64,000 bases of DNA from Actinosynnema sp042752395 (GCF_042752395.1 NZ_JBHYXZ010000002.1:70903-134902); one strand, 5' to 3'. Counted from the stretch's first letter, positions 7,779-16,492 are shown. Notes: generated by a model from the letters alone, not told the origin. Numbers and translations: made by a program.

Positions 7779-8825
7779 TCACCCGGTCCGGGCGTTTTCG
7801 GGCAGTGGCGCGGTGCGGCCGCGCAGGTGGGTGACCAGGGAGTCGAAGCCGACGCCCTGCGCGCCGTTGACGGTCCAGCGGCACGGTGTGCCGTGCTCGA
7901 TGCTCAGGACGTGGCCGCACGGGTCGGCGACCGGTTCCCACCCGGCGCGGCGCACGGCGTGCTCCGCCCACTGCCGCAGCCTCCCGTCGGCGACGACCTG
8001 GACGGTGGCGCCGGGTTCGGTGTCGTCGGCGACGACGATGGTGGCCGCGGCGTCGTCGAAGGACATGTTCTCGCCGGTGAAGGTGCGGGTGACCGCATCG
8101 CCGTAGGCGAGGTCCTCGGGTGCGCCCGCGGTCACCGTGCCGTCGCCGCCGACGAGCCACACCTGGTCGGCGCGGCGCAGCGCGAACCCGAGGTCGTGGG
8201 TGGACAGCACGATCGCCGCGCCGGTGGTCGCGGCGAGCCGGGTCAGCATCGCCGCGAACTCGATGCGCCGCGCCACGTCCAGGAACGCGGTGGGCTCGTC
8301 CAGCACCAGCACCGCCGGCTCCTGCGCCAGGGCGCGGGCCACCATCACCCGCTGCCGCTCGCCGTCCGACAGGTCGGTCAGCGGGCGGTCACGCAGGTCG
8401 GCCACCCCGGCGTCGACCAACGCCCGGTCCACCGCAGCGCGGTCGCGGTCCTTCTCCCGGCCGATCCACGACCGGTAGGGCATCCGCCCCAGCGCCACCA
8501 CCGCCTCGACGCTCATCTGCCCCACGTCGACCGGTTCGGTCAGCGTGACCGCCAGCCGCCGGGCACGCTGCCGGGGCGACAGGGTCGCGAGGTCGCGGCC
8601 GTCGAGCAGGACGTGGCCCGCCAGCGGCGGCTGCGCGCCCACCAGGGTGCGCAGCAGGGTGGACTTGCCCGCGCCGTTGGGGCCGATCAGCGCGATCAGC
8701 TCGCCGGGCCGGGCCGCGAGGTGCACGTCGCGCAGCACGGTGACCTCCGGGTGCCGGCGCCGCCGCCGGTAGCCCGCGCTCACCGCCACCGCCTGCAGGG
8801 CTGGCCGGGGGTTCTCGGTCGTCAC
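7779..8825 (-). CDS. FecE-type ABC transporter ATP-binding protein
   Basis: This 348-residue ATPase has Walker A GPNGAGKS, signature LSDGERQR (usually LSGGE), Walker B VLVLDEPTAFLD and the H-loop STHD. GTG 8825 is chosen because it overlaps the permease stop as GTGA and matches the normal N-terminus. The last 80 residues (after GENMSFDD) form an extra domain, longer than the usual 260-residue FecE/FepC, so a C-terminal regulatory extension is likely. It powers uptake through the permease encoded just upstream. Confidence 0.88.
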   Translation of the reverse strand: MTTENPRPALQAVAVSAGYRRRRRHPEVTVLRDVHLAARPGELIALIGPNGAGKSTLLRTLVGAQPPLAGHVLLDGRDLATLSPRQRARRLAVTLTEPVDVGQMSVEAVVALGRMPYRSWIGREKDRDRAAVDRALVDAGVADLRDRPLTDLSDGERQRVMVARALAQEPAVLVLDEPTAFLDVARRIEFAAMLTRLAATTGAAIVLSTHDLGFALRRADQVWLVGGDGTVTAGAPEDLAYGDAVTRTFTGENMSFDDAAATIVVADDTEPGATVQVVADGRLRQWAEHAVRRAGWEPVADPCGHVLSIEHGTPCRWTVNGAQGVGFDSLVTHLRGRTAPLPENARTG

Positions 8826-9928
8826 GCCTGCCTCCTCGCCCGGCCGGACAGCAGCACCCACAGGATCACCGGCGCGCCGACGAACGCGGTCACCGAGTTC
8901 AACGGCAGCGAGGTCCGGGTCAGACCGTTGCCGCCCGCGACGTACTCGGCGACCAGCACGATCACCGCGCCGATCAGGGCGCTGGCGGGCAGCACCAGCC
9001 GGTGGTCGGCGGTGCGCAGCAGGCCCCGGGCCAGGTGGGGTGCCGCCAGGCCGACGAACCCGATCGCCCCGCAGTAGGCCGTGGTGATGCCCGAGAGCAC
9101 CGCGACGCTCGCCAGCGACAGGAAGTGCACCCGCCGGACGTTGATCCCCAGGCTGCCCGCGTACCGGTCACCGAGCAGGAGGGCGTTGAGCGGCTGGGCC
9201 AGGAACACCGACAGCACCAGCACCACCGCGCACGACACCGCGATGACCTGCAACTCGTTCCAGGTCACGTTGCGCACCGACCCGCGGGTGAACGTCGCCA
9301 GCGCCTGCAACCGGTCCGGGTCGGTGTAGTAGACCAGCATGTCCACCACCGCCCCGGCCAGGTAGCCCAGCATCACTCCCACGACCAGCACCACGACCGG
9401 GTCGCCGACGCGGCGGGCGATGCCCAGCGCGATCAGCAGCACCCCGGCGGCCCCGGCCACGGCCGCGCCGGTCACCCCCAGCTGGCTGACCACGCCGAGC
9501 CCCGACAGCCAACCCACGCCGCTGGTGCCCAGGATGACCACCGAGGCGCCCAGGATCGCGCCGGAGCTGACGCCGAGCACGAACGGGTCGGCCAGCGGGT
9601 TGCGGAACAACGTCTGCATCTGGGCACCGCCCACCGCCAGCGCGGCCCCGGCCAGCAGCCCGGCCACCACCTTCGGCAGCCTCGCGTCCAGCACGATCGT
9701 GCGGCTGACCTCGGACTCGGCGTCCTGGCCGGTCAGGACGCGCAGCACCGCCCCGATCGGGATGGCGATCGAGCCCTGCGCGATCAGCACCACCACCGCG
9801 CCCAGCAACAGCAGGACCAGCAGCCCGAACAACCCCGCCACGTACCCGGCCCGCCCACGTGCCCCGGTCCCGCGCGGCGGTGCGACGACCTCGACCTCGT
9901 CCTCGACCCCCGTGCCACTACCTGACAC
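8822..9928 (-). CDS. FecCD-family metal-chelate permease
   Basis: This 368-residue polytopic protein has the FecCD signatures RLPKVVAGLLAGAALAVGGA, QTLFRNPLADPFVLGVSSGA and GAIGFVGLAAPHLAR, with about nine or ten membrane helices. It forms the homodimeric channel for a siderophore, heme or cobalamin-type substrate. The GTG at 9928 is the likely start (GGGAGG about 13 bp upstream); the open frame extends further but is not protein-like. It is the first gene of the operon and carries an ECF-type promoter about 55 bp upstream. Confidence 0.88.
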   Translation of the reverse strand: MSGSGTGVEDEVEVVAPPRGTGARGRAGYVAGLFGLLVLLLLGAVVVLIAQGSIAIPIGAVLRVLTGQDAESEVSRTIVLDARLPKVVAGLLAGAALAVGGAQMQTLFRNPLADPFVLGVSSGAILGASVVILGTSGVGWLSGLGVVSQLGVTGAAVAGAAGVLLIALGIARRVGDPVVVLVVGVMLGYLAGAVVDMLVYYTDPDRLQALATFTRGSVRNVTWNELQVIAVSCAVVLVLSVFLAQPLNALLLGDRYAGSLGINVRRVHFLSLASVAVLSGITTAYCGAIGFVGLAAPHLARGLLRTADHRLVLPASALIGAVIVLVAEYVAGGNGLTRTSLPLNSVTAFVGAPVILWVLLSGRARRQA

Positions 9929-9982
9929 CGCGCACCCTGTTCCTCCCGCTCCGGGCCGCTGTCGAACCGGCCACCACCGTAG

Positions 9983-10011
9983 AAGTCGTGCCGCACCGCC
10001 ATCCGGTTCCC
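9983..10011 (-). promoter_or_regulatory. ECF-type promoter of the first ABC uptake operon
   Basis: Minus-strand GGGAAC (10011-10006), 17 bp, CGACTT (9988-9983). It reads into the permease-ATPase-binding protein operon. It is divergent from the site at 10056-10084. Confidence 0.55.
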
Positions 10012-10055
10012 GAGGATCGGGGAAACACATAGGCGGTGACGATTCCGCACGAGCC

Positions 10056-10084
10056 GGGAACTTAGTGGGTCGGCCGGCCGACCT
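10056..10084 (+). promoter_or_regulatory. ECF-type promoter of the 10163 methyltransferase
   Basis: GGGAAC (10056-10061), 17 bp, CGACCT (10079-10084), about 78 bp before the methyltransferase ATG, which has its own strong ribosome site. Confidence 0.55.
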
Positions 10085-10162
10085 GGTGGACGTGCCGTGG
10101 CCGCCGAACGCTGCCCGCACCACGCGCCCGGCCGCCGGAACCGGCCCTCTGGAGGAGACCTC

Positions 10163-10921
10163 ATGCACAGCTTCGGACCGGAGACCTACGGCGAGCTCAA
10201 CGCCGACGTCTACGACGAGTGGCACGCCGCCCACGACCCCACCGACGCGGTGCGCGGCCTGGCCGAACTGGTCGAGGAAGGACCGTCCGGGCCGGTGTTC
10301 GAACTCGCGGTGGGCACCGGGCGGGTGACGATCCCGCTGGCCGAGGCGGGCGTCGACGTGCGGGGCGTGGACGCCTCCGAGGCGATGGTGGCGCGGATGC
10401 GGGCCAAGCCCGGCGGTGACCGCATCCCCGTCGTGATCGGCGACATGGCCGACGTCGACGACGGCACCGACGACCTGTTCGCCATGGTGTTCGTGGTGTT
10501 CTCCACCTTCTTCTTCCTCCAGGACCAGGAAGAACAGGTGCGCTGCTTCGCCAACGCCGCCAAGCGCCTGCTGCCCGGCGGCCGATTCGTCCTGGAGTGC
10601 CCGATGCCCGACGTCGCCCGCTATCAGCGCAACCAGACCTTGGAGACCCACCAGGTGGGCTTGGACCGGGTGCGGCTGGCAGCGGTCCGTCATGACCCGG
10701 TCGAACAGCGCTTTGAGGGACACCACGTGCTGATCACCGAGCACGGGATCAAGCTGGCGCCGGCGTTCATGCGCTACGCCTGGCCGACGGAACTCGACCT
10801 CATGGCACGCCTGGCCGGGCTGCGGCGCGTGCACCGATGGGGAGGTTGGCGCCGTGAGCCGTTCCGCGCCGAGGGCAACTACGTCACCGTCTACGAGAAG
10901 CCGGCTACTCCGGCTTCGTAA
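10163..10921 (+). CDS. Class I SAM-dependent methyltransferase
   Basis: The 252-residue product has the motif I variant VFELAVGTGRV, GVDASEAMV, a motif II region MVFVVFSTFFFL and LLPGGRFVLECPMP. The start ATG 10163 has GGAGGAG at 10151-10157. It belongs to the Methyltransf_25 type that acts on small molecules. Its ECF-type promoter and position between the ABC operon and the MFS exporter suggest a role tied to the metal-acquisition genes. It is convergent with the exporter gene (22-bp gap). Confidence 0.78.
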   Translation: MHSFGPETYGELNADVYDEWHAAHDPTDAVRGLAELVEEGPSGPVFELAVGTGRVTIPLAEAGVDVRGVDASEAMVARMRAKPGGDRIPVVIGDMADVDDGTDDLFAMVFVVFSTFFFLQDQEEQVRCFANAAKRLLPGGRFVLECPMPDVARYQRNQTLETHQVGLDRVRLAAVRHDPVEQRFEGHHVLITEHGIKLAPAFMRYAWPTELDLMARLAGLRRVHRWGGWRREPFRAEGNYVTVYEKPATPAS

Positions 10922-10942
10922 TCCCGTAGGCCCGTCGGCGGG

Positions 10943-12154
10943 TCACCCCCTCCCGGCCGCCCTGCGGGCCACCACCAGCACCAGCGGCGGCAGCAGCAGG
11001 CACTGCGCGGCCACCGCCAACCAGAACCCCGACAGCAGCCCCGCCTCCTCGAACAGCCCGTACACCGCGCCACCGACCACCCCGCTGAGCAGGGAACCCA
11101 CCCCGACCGCCAGCCGCTGCTGCCCGAAGGTCACCGTGGCCGACCGCCGCGACCCCGCCAACGCCTCCAGGTCGTTCTTGAGGAACAACACCGCGGTACC
11201 CACCGCCATCACCGCGACGCCCATGGCGAGACCGGCCACCCCTCCGCTGGCGAAGGCCGCCATGCCCGCGGCCATGCAGCAGAAGCCGACCGCCATGGCC
11301 ACCGGGTAGCCGACGCGACCGACCCGTCGCGCCACCAGCGGCTGCACCGCCACCAACCCGAGCGAGTACCCCGCCATGACCACCCCGTAGGCCGTCGTGT
11401 GCACCCGTCCCTCCGCGAAGGTCGACAGGTATTGGTAGAACTGCATGTAGAGGTAGTGGGTCAGCACGGTCACCGCGAACGGGATCCCGGCCAGACCTCG
11501 CAGCACCCTGCGGAACGGCTCGACGTCGGGCCTGGAATCGGTCGTCCGTTCCGGGCGCAGGAAGAAGTGCGCCACCGCCAGCACGGCGTAGAGCACCGTG
11601 GTCATCGCGAAGAGCCGACCCGGCTGGTCCAGGAACAACGCCCCGACCACCGGCCCGAGCGCGATGCCCAGGTTGCCCGCCGCGTTGCCTGACGACAGCA
11701 CCCGCGGACGCTGCTCCTCGGTCGCCGAGTGCACCAGGTAGCCCCGGTAGGCGGGCGAGTAAAGCGCCCCGGCACCACAGCTCAGGAACAGCGCGAGCAC
11801 CGTCAACCCGGGTTCCTCCGCCCCGACCAGGTAGGTCAGGGCAGCCAGCCCGTAGACGAACGTGGCCAGCAGCAGGCAGCGCTTGAGCCCGATCCGCTCG
11901 GCGAACGCGGCCGTGAGCGGCGCACTGGCGAACTGCACCAACGTAGCCGCCCCGAGCACCACCCCGACCTGCGCCATCCCGACTCCCAGTCGATCGCGCA
12001 GCAGCACGGCCAGGTACGGGTAGACCGCGAAGGTACCGACGTTGACCAGGCACCCGCCCACCAGCAACGCCACCTGCGCTCCCGTGAGACCGGCCATCCC
12101 ACTTCCCGGGAAACGCCTTCGGGTTCCCGCACTGGAGGACATTCCAGTACCCAT
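10943..12154 (-). CDS. MFS transporter (probable exporter)
   Basis: This roughly 403-residue protein has twelve hydrophobic segments in two halves, with the loop 2-3 region GVVLGAATLVQFASAPLTAA followed by ERIGLKR, typical of the major facilitator superfamily. ATG 12154, 12142 and 12097 are all possible starts; 12097 has a GGAAG site and leaves the normal short N-tail. It is divergent from the PLP-enzyme/ATP-grasp operon with back-to-back ECF-type promoters, so export of the small molecule made by that operon is the simplest role. Its substrate is not shown by sequence. Confidence 0.82.
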   Translation of the reverse strand: MGTGMSSSAGTRRRFPGSGMAGLTGAQVALLVGGCLVNVGTFAVYPYLAVLLRDRLGVGMAQVGVVLGAATLVQFASAPLTAAFAERIGLKRCLLLATFVYGLAALTYLVGAEEPGLTVLALFLSCGAGALYSPAYRGYLVHSATEEQRPRVLSSGNAAGNLGIALGPVVGALFLDQPGRLFAMTTVLYAVLAVAHFFLRPERTTDSRPDVEPFRRVLRGLAGIPFAVTVLTHYLYMQFYQYLSTFAEGRVHTTAYGVVMAGYSLGLVAVQPLVARRVGRVGYPVAMAVGFCCMAAGMAAFASGGVAGLAMGVAVMAVGTAVLFLKNDLEALAGSRRSATVTFGQQRLAVGVGSLLSGVVGGAVYGLFEEAGLLSGFWLAVAAQCLLLPPLVLVVARRAAGRG

Positions 12155-12220
12155 CAACCGTCCCAACCCATGCGCAGCCTCCTGCTCCCGTCGCCTCACG
12201 CACCGGCCCCGACGCAGAAC

Positions 12221-12249
12221 TGGTCGTTCCACGACGGGCAGGAGTTCCG
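12221..12249 (-). promoter_or_regulatory. ECF-type promoter of the MFS gene
   Basis: Minus-strand CGGAAC (12249-12244), 17 bp, CGACCA (12226-12221), about 67 bp before the longest MFS start. It has one mismatch in the -35 hexamer. Confidence 0.45.
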
Positions 12250-12276
12250 ATTCCCACGCCCGAATTCCATCGCCCG

Positions 12277-12305
12277 GGGAACCAACCAGGTTCTGCGGAC
12301 GACCA
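12277..12305 (+). promoter_or_regulatory. ECF-type promoter of the PLP/ATP-grasp operon
   Basis: GGGAAC (12277-12282), 17 bp, CGACCA (12300-12305). It leaves a leader of about 190 bases before the PLP-enzyme gene; that leader contains a small open frame at 12433-12498. Confidence 0.55.
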
Positions 12306-12432
12306 GTAGGACTGGAAGCGGTGCGGCCGGTGGACCGGCCGGCTCGACCCGCACCACCGTGCGCACGGTAGCGGTTCGCGCGCCCTCGCCGCCGCCGCTC
12401 GACGACATGCCCCACACCGGAAGGGCTCGATC

Positions 12433-12498
12433 ATGACCCTGACCCGCGCGACGGTCCCACCGGCGGTGGCTTCCTGCCCACGACCGGTCGGGAGGTGA
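12433..12498 (+). CDS. Possible 21-residue leader peptide
   Basis: ATG 12433 has a GAAGG-like site 7-10 bp upstream and encodes 21 residues with several Pro, Arg and Val, ending CPRPVGR. Its TGA (12496-12498) lies just after the GGAGG that serves the PLP-enzyme gene, six bases before that gene's GTG. This arrangement suits a translationally coupled leader peptide. It could equally be chance in high-GC sequence; no family is recognised. Confidence 0.3.
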   Translation: MTLTRATVPPAVASCPRPVGR

Positions 12499-12503
12499 GG
12501 ACC

Positions 12504-13583
12504 GTGCTCGACCACGACGCCGTAGCCCCGCCGGTCCACGAGCACATCACCGACGCCGTCAAGGCACCGTCCCTGATCCGGCTTTCGCCGAACACCGTGC
12601 TGGTCCGCTTCGAAACCCTCAAGGTGTACGCCGCGCTCGGTGCGGTCCGGCACTTACTGGACACCGGGGTCGTGCGCCCTGGGCAAACCCTGGTGGACAG
12701 CTCCAGCGGCATTTACGCGCTGGCCCTGGCGATGGCCTGCCACCGCTACGGTCTGCGGTGCCACATCGTCGCCTCCACCACGGTCAACGACACCATGCGC
12801 GCCCAGCTGGAGATCCTGGGCGTGACCGTGGACCAGATGCCCCCGTCGGACGACTTGCGGCTGGACCAGAGCAGGCGGGTGGCGCGGGTGCGCGAGCTGC
12901 TGGCCCGGCGTCCCGACCTGCACTGGATGCGCCAGTACCACGACCCGGTGCACCACCTCGGCTACGCCGAGCTGGCCGACCTGCTGCGCGCCGCCCTGCC
13001 GGGCGAGCCGCTGACCGTGGTGGGCAGCGTCGGCACCGGCGCCTCCACCGGCGGCCTGACCCGGGCGCTGCGCGAGCACGACCCGCTCACGCGGCTGGTC
13101 GGCGTGCAGCCCTTCGGCAGCGTCACCTTCGGCAGCGAGCACTTCACCGACCCCGACGCGATCATCGCCGGCATCGGCAGCGCCATCCACTTCGACAACG
13201 TCCACCACCGGCTCTACGACCGCATCCACTGGCTGGACTTCCAGCACGCCATGGCCGCCACCATCGGCCTGATGCGCACCCACGCCGTATTCGCCGGCCT
13301 GTCCACCGGCGCGGCCCACCTGGTCGCCCGGTGGGAAGCCGAGCGCAACCCCTCGCGCACGCACGTGGTCATCGGCGCGGACACCGGCCACCGCTACACC
13401 GACCGCGTTTTCACCCGCTGGCGCGAAGCCCTCGACCCGGAGTTGCTGGCCCCGGTCGAGATCTCCTCGTTGGACGAGCTGTCCCCGCCCTGGGCCGCGA
13501 TCGAGTGGGCGCGCCGCCCCTACAGACCGACCGTCCCCGTGCAGGAACGCCCCCGAGAACTCCGGAAGGACCTCGTGCCGTGA
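12504..13583 (+). CDS. PLP-dependent cysteine-synthase-like enzyme
   Basis: This 359-residue fold-type II PLP protein is related to O-acetylserine sulfhydrylase and SbnA. Lys40 in FETLKVY is the probable Schiff-base lysine, SSSGIYALALA (near 70) replaces the usual S-S-G-N-x-G loop, and GSVGTGASTGG is the phosphate-binding loop. The divergent substrate loop argues against housekeeping cysteine synthesis. GTG 12504 is chosen because GGGAGG lies 8 bp upstream; GTG 12495 has no usable site. It overlaps the ATP-grasp gene by 4 bp (GTGA), so the two probably make and ligate an unusual amino acid. Confidence 0.75.
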   Translation: MLDHDAVAPPVHEHITDAVKAPSLIRLSPNTVLVRFETLKVYAALGAVRHLLDTGVVRPGQTLVDSSSGIYALALAMACHRYGLRCHIVASTTVNDTMRAQLEILGVTVDQMPPSDDLRLDQSRRVARVRELLARRPDLHWMRQYHDPVHHLGYAELADLLRAALPGEPLTVVGSVGTGASTGGLTRALREHDPLTRLVGVQPFGSVTFGSEHFTDPDAIIAGIGSAIHFDNVHHRLYDRIHWLDFQHAMAATIGLMRTHAVFAGLSTGAAHLVARWEAERNPSRTHVVIGADTGHRYTDRVFTRWREALDPELLAPVEISSLDELSPPWAAIEWARRPYRPTVPVQERPRELRKDLVP

Positions 13584-14767
13584 CCGTCGTGCTGCTGGAA
13601 GCCCTCACCTTCGGCCTCGGCCGCCTCGCCGACGCCGCCCGCGCCGCCGGGCACGACCTCGTCCTGCTCACCGGCGACCGCTGGATCTACCGCCACGAGC
13701 TGTCCCGCTGCGGCAACCGCGTACGGGTCGTGGACGTCGACACCACCGACGTCACCGCCTGCGAGCAGGCATTGCGCGAGCTGCCCGACCTGGCCGGGCT
13801 CATCAGCTCCACCGACACCTGGGCCCTGCCCGGCGCGGAGCTGGCCGCGCGCCTGGGCCTGCCCGGACCGGCGCCCGCGGCGGTGCACGTGCTGCGGGAC
13901 AAGGCCGCCGTCCGGGCCCGGCTGCACGCCCACGGCCTCAGCCGCACCGGCCCGCTCGACCCGGCGACCGCGGAGGACTTCCCGTTGGTGGTCAAGGACT
14001 CCGCGGGCACCTCGTCCCGGGCGGTGTGGCTGTGCCGCAGTGTCGCCGAGCGCGACGCCGCCCTGCGCGAAGCCGCCGACACCCCGCTCAAGGGCCGACT
14101 GACTGCCGAACCGTACTTCGAAGGCCCTCTCTACAGCGCCGAGACCCTTTCCTGGCGCGGCAAGACCCGACTGCTGGGCGTGCTCAGCCGCGTGCTGTCC
14201 CCCGAACCCGCGCGCCGCGAGGAAGCGTCCGCGTTCCCCGTCGCCTTCCCCGACAGCGCACTCGCCGAACTCGACGACTGGATCGGCCACGTGCTCAAAG
14301 CCGCCGGGCACGAGAACGGCTTCACGCACACCGAGTTCGTCCTCACCACGACCGGCCCCGAGGTGGTCGAGATCAACGCCCGCATCGGCGGCGCGCTCGT
14401 CGGCGAAGCCCTGTGCAGGGCTCTGGGCACCAACGCCTACGACGCGATGGTCCAAGTCGCCCTCGGCCAACGACCTGACCTGCTCGACGGCGCGACCGGC
14501 GACGGCACCGCAACCGGCTTCGTGGCGATCTACCCACGCGAGGCCGGGGTGCTGGAGGGCTGGTCGGGGTTGGAGAGGTTGACCGGCCTGCCCGGCACCC
14601 CGGAGTGGTACCCGACCGCGAGTCCGGGCGATGTGGTGGAGCACCTGACCGACCAGCGCTCCTGCACCGGCATCGTGCTCGCCGAAGGCCCCACCGCCGA
14701 ACTCGCCCTGCACCACGCCCAGGCCGCTGCCGGCGGCGTCATACCCCTAATCCGGGCGCGAGGCTAG
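13580..14767 (+). CDS. ATP-grasp ligase
   Basis: The 395-residue product has the ATP-grasp order: an N-terminal Rossmann-like domain (VVLLEALTFGLGRLADAARA), an ATP-binding beta-strand FPLVVKDSAGTSSRAVWL, and the metal-binding EVVEINARIGGALVGEAL (Glu and Asn ligate Mg). The C-terminal BL00866-like part is typical of L-amino-acid ligases and carboxylate-amine ligases. It is translationally coupled to the PLP enzyme and co-transcribed with the PfpI gene. It likely joins an amino acid to another carboxylate or amine; the product is unknown. Confidence 0.78.
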   Translation: MTVVLLEALTFGLGRLADAARAAGHDLVLLTGDRWIYRHELSRCGNRVRVVDVDTTDVTACEQALRELPDLAGLISSTDTWALPGAELAARLGLPGPAPAAVHVLRDKAAVRARLHAHGLSRTGPLDPATAEDFPLVVKDSAGTSSRAVWLCRSVAERDAALREAADTPLKGRLTAEPYFEGPLYSAETLSWRGKTRLLGVLSRVLSPEPARREEASAFPVAFPDSALAELDDWIGHVLKAAGHENGFTHTEFVLTTTGPEVVEINARIGGALVGEALCRALGTNAYDAMVQVALGQRPDLLDGATGDGTATGFVAIYPREAGVLEGWSGLERLTGLPGTPEWYPTASPGDVVEHLTDQRSCTGIVLAEGPTAELALHHAQAAAGGVIPLIRARG

Positions 14768-14843
14768 AACCACACCACGTCCGCGTCGATGCCGGGCGGC
14801 GTGCACGCCGACCGGCGGACGGCACCAACCCGGGAGGGTGATC

Positions 14844-15536
14844 GTGGAACGTCGTTCTTTCCTGCGTGCCTCGGCGTTGTCGGCCGGTGGTCTGGGCGGT
14901 TCGGCCGCGGCCATCCTGACCGCGTCGGCGGCGAACCCGCTGCGCGTCCAGCTGCTGATGTTCGACGGCGTGGAGGAGCAGGACTGGGCCGTACCGGCCG
15001 AGGTGCTCGGCCTGGCCGGCGGGCTCAGCGGCGGCGCGCTGACCACCACCCTGGTGACCACCGGGCGGCCCGGCACCGTGACGTGCAGCTTCGGCGCACG
15101 CGTCGAGGTGGCCAAGGGGTGGTCCCCGCACGAGGCGGACGTGCTGGTGGTGCCCGGCGGGGGACGCTACACCGATCCGACGAGCCCCGGTGTGCCCCGG
15201 CTGATGGCCGACCGGGAGTTCCTGCGCCGCCTGGCTTCGATCGATGCGCTCCCGGTGGGCATCTGCACCGGCGTCATGGTCCTATCGGCCGCGGGGATCA
15301 CGAAGGGCCGCAACGCGACCACCCACCACCGCGCGAAGGCCGACCTCGCGGCCCGGGGCGCGATCGTGGTCGACGCCCGCGTGGTCGACGACGGCGACCT
15401 GATCACTGGCGGCGGCGTCACCTCAGGCCTGGACGTGGGGCTGTGGCTCGTTGAGCGCTTCCTCGGCGCGCGGTCGGCTCAGCAGGCGGAGACCTTCCTG
15501 GAGTACGAGCGCCGGGGCACCGTCTGGCGCGCCTGA
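14844..15536 (+). CDS. DJ-1/PfpI-family protein with Tat-like signal
   Basis: The 230-residue product starts ERRSFLRASAL and then a glycine/alanine-rich hydrophobic stretch, a good twin-arginine signal, so it is probably exported folded. The rest is a DJ-1/PfpI (class I glutamine amidotransferase-like) domain with the nucleophile elbow GICTGVMVLSAAG (catalytic Cys) and a final GGGVTSGLDVGLWLVERFLG. Relatives include isonitrile hydratases and AraC-type regulator sensor domains; a hydratase or related role is possible. GTG 14844 has GGAGG six bases upstream. It is the third gene of the PLP/ATP-grasp operon. Confidence 0.78.
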   Translation: MERRSFLRASALSAGGLGGSAAAILTASAANPLRVQLLMFDGVEEQDWAVPAEVLGLAGGLSGGALTTTLVTTGRPGTVTCSFGARVEVAKGWSPHEADVLVVPGGGRYTDPTSPGVPRLMADREFLRRLASIDALPVGICTGVMVLSAAGITKGRNATTHHRAKADLAARGAIVVDARVVDDGDLITGGGVTSGLDVGLWLVERFLGARSAQQAETFLEYERRGTVWRA

Positions 15537-15643
15537 TCGGCGACGAGGAGGTCCAGTGGTGCGCGCACCACATCACCGGCCCGGCTGGACGGTGGGCTGC
15601 GGCCGCGCCGGGTCCGTGACGAGTGGACGTCCGGAAGGCCCGG

Positions 15644-15673
15644 GCCGGCCGGGCGAAGGGGTGCCCGGCCGGC
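15644..15673. terminator. Hairpin between convergent PfpI and anti-sigma genes
   Basis: GCCGGCCGGGC (15644-15654), 8-base loop, GCCCGGCCGGC (15663-15673): a perfect 11-bp stem. It lies between two convergent genes and could terminate both. There is no U-tract, as is usual in actinobacteria. Confidence 0.5.
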
Positions 15674-15741
15674 GCGGGTGTTCGCGGCGGTGTGTGACGC
15701 CGGGGCGGTGGAAGGGCGACCGACCCGGCGTGTCCTCGGGG

Positions 15742-16485
15742 TCAGGCGGCTCGTCGGTGGTGGGCGGTGGGTCGCAGGTGCCGCGACTGCCCGCGACGCC
15801 CGGCGGGGCTCGGGACGGTGTCGGCGCTGTCGTGGTCGTGGTGGTCGAGGTCGTCGCGGTCGTGCTTGGCGGGCGTGCCCGGACTCGGCTCCCGGTGGGC
15901 GCGGGCGACGAGGTAGAGCAGCACCAGACCGGCCACCAGCGGCAGGTGGGAGACGACCCGGGTGGTGGTCGCGGTGCCGTCGAGCAGGTCGCTGACCGAG
16001 AAGGCCAGCAGCACCGCGACAAAACCACCCAGGGTGGGCAGCAGCCCGGCGGCGCGGTGCGAGTTCACGGCGGCGACCATCAGGCCGATGCCCAGGGCGA
16101 GGTTCCAGGCGGCGCCCTCGTTGAACAGGTGGGTGGAGATCCCGTGCCCGGCGTGCCCGCCGGTGGCTCCGGCCAGCAGTTGGACCAGGGCGAGCCACAG
16201 CTGGACGATGGCAACGGCGGTCAGCGCCAGGCGTGGTGTCAGGGCGGTGTGGCGGGGTGCGGCGGGGTGATCGGGTGGGGCGGCGGCCAGCACGGCGTCG
16301 ACCAGGTCCGGCTCCGCGCCCACGGGGCGGACGCGGATGGTCCTGGTCAGCGCCTGTGCGCTCGCCTGCCAGCGGGTGCAGGCGGGGCACTGTGCCAGAT
16401 GCGCGTCCGTCTCGGCGGCAGGTACGGGCTCGGCCTCGCCGTCCAGGCGGGCCGAGAGCGCTTCACGGCAGGATTGGCAGTCCAC
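15742..16485 (-). CDS. Zinc-finger anti-sigma factor, membrane-bound
   Basis: The 247-residue product opens with a ZAS-type zinc finger: Cys3, Cys6 and HxxxCxxC at 29-36. About five hydrophobic helices follow, then a His/Asp-rich cytoplasmic or external tail (KHDRDDLDHHDHD) that could bind metal. It is divergent from the sigma gene, so it is the likely cognate anti-sigma factor. Its GTG start sits 7 bases after the -10 element of an ECF-type promoter, so the mRNA is probably leaderless and the gene autoregulated by the sigma factor. The metal-sensing role of the tail is inference. Confidence 0.75.
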   Translation of the reverse strand: MDCQSCREALSARLDGEAEPVPAAETDAHLAQCPACTRWQASAQALTRTIRVRPVGAEPDLVDAVLAAAPPDHPAAPRHTALTPRLALTAVAIVQLWLALVQLLAGATGGHAGHGISTHLFNEGAAWNLALGIGLMVAAVNSHRAAGLLPTLGGFVAVLLAFSVSDLLDGTATTTRVVSHLPLVAGLVLLYLVARAHREPSPGTPAKHDRDDLDHHDHDSADTVPSPAGRRGQSRHLRPTAHHRRAA

Positions 16486-16492
16486 GTTCCAA

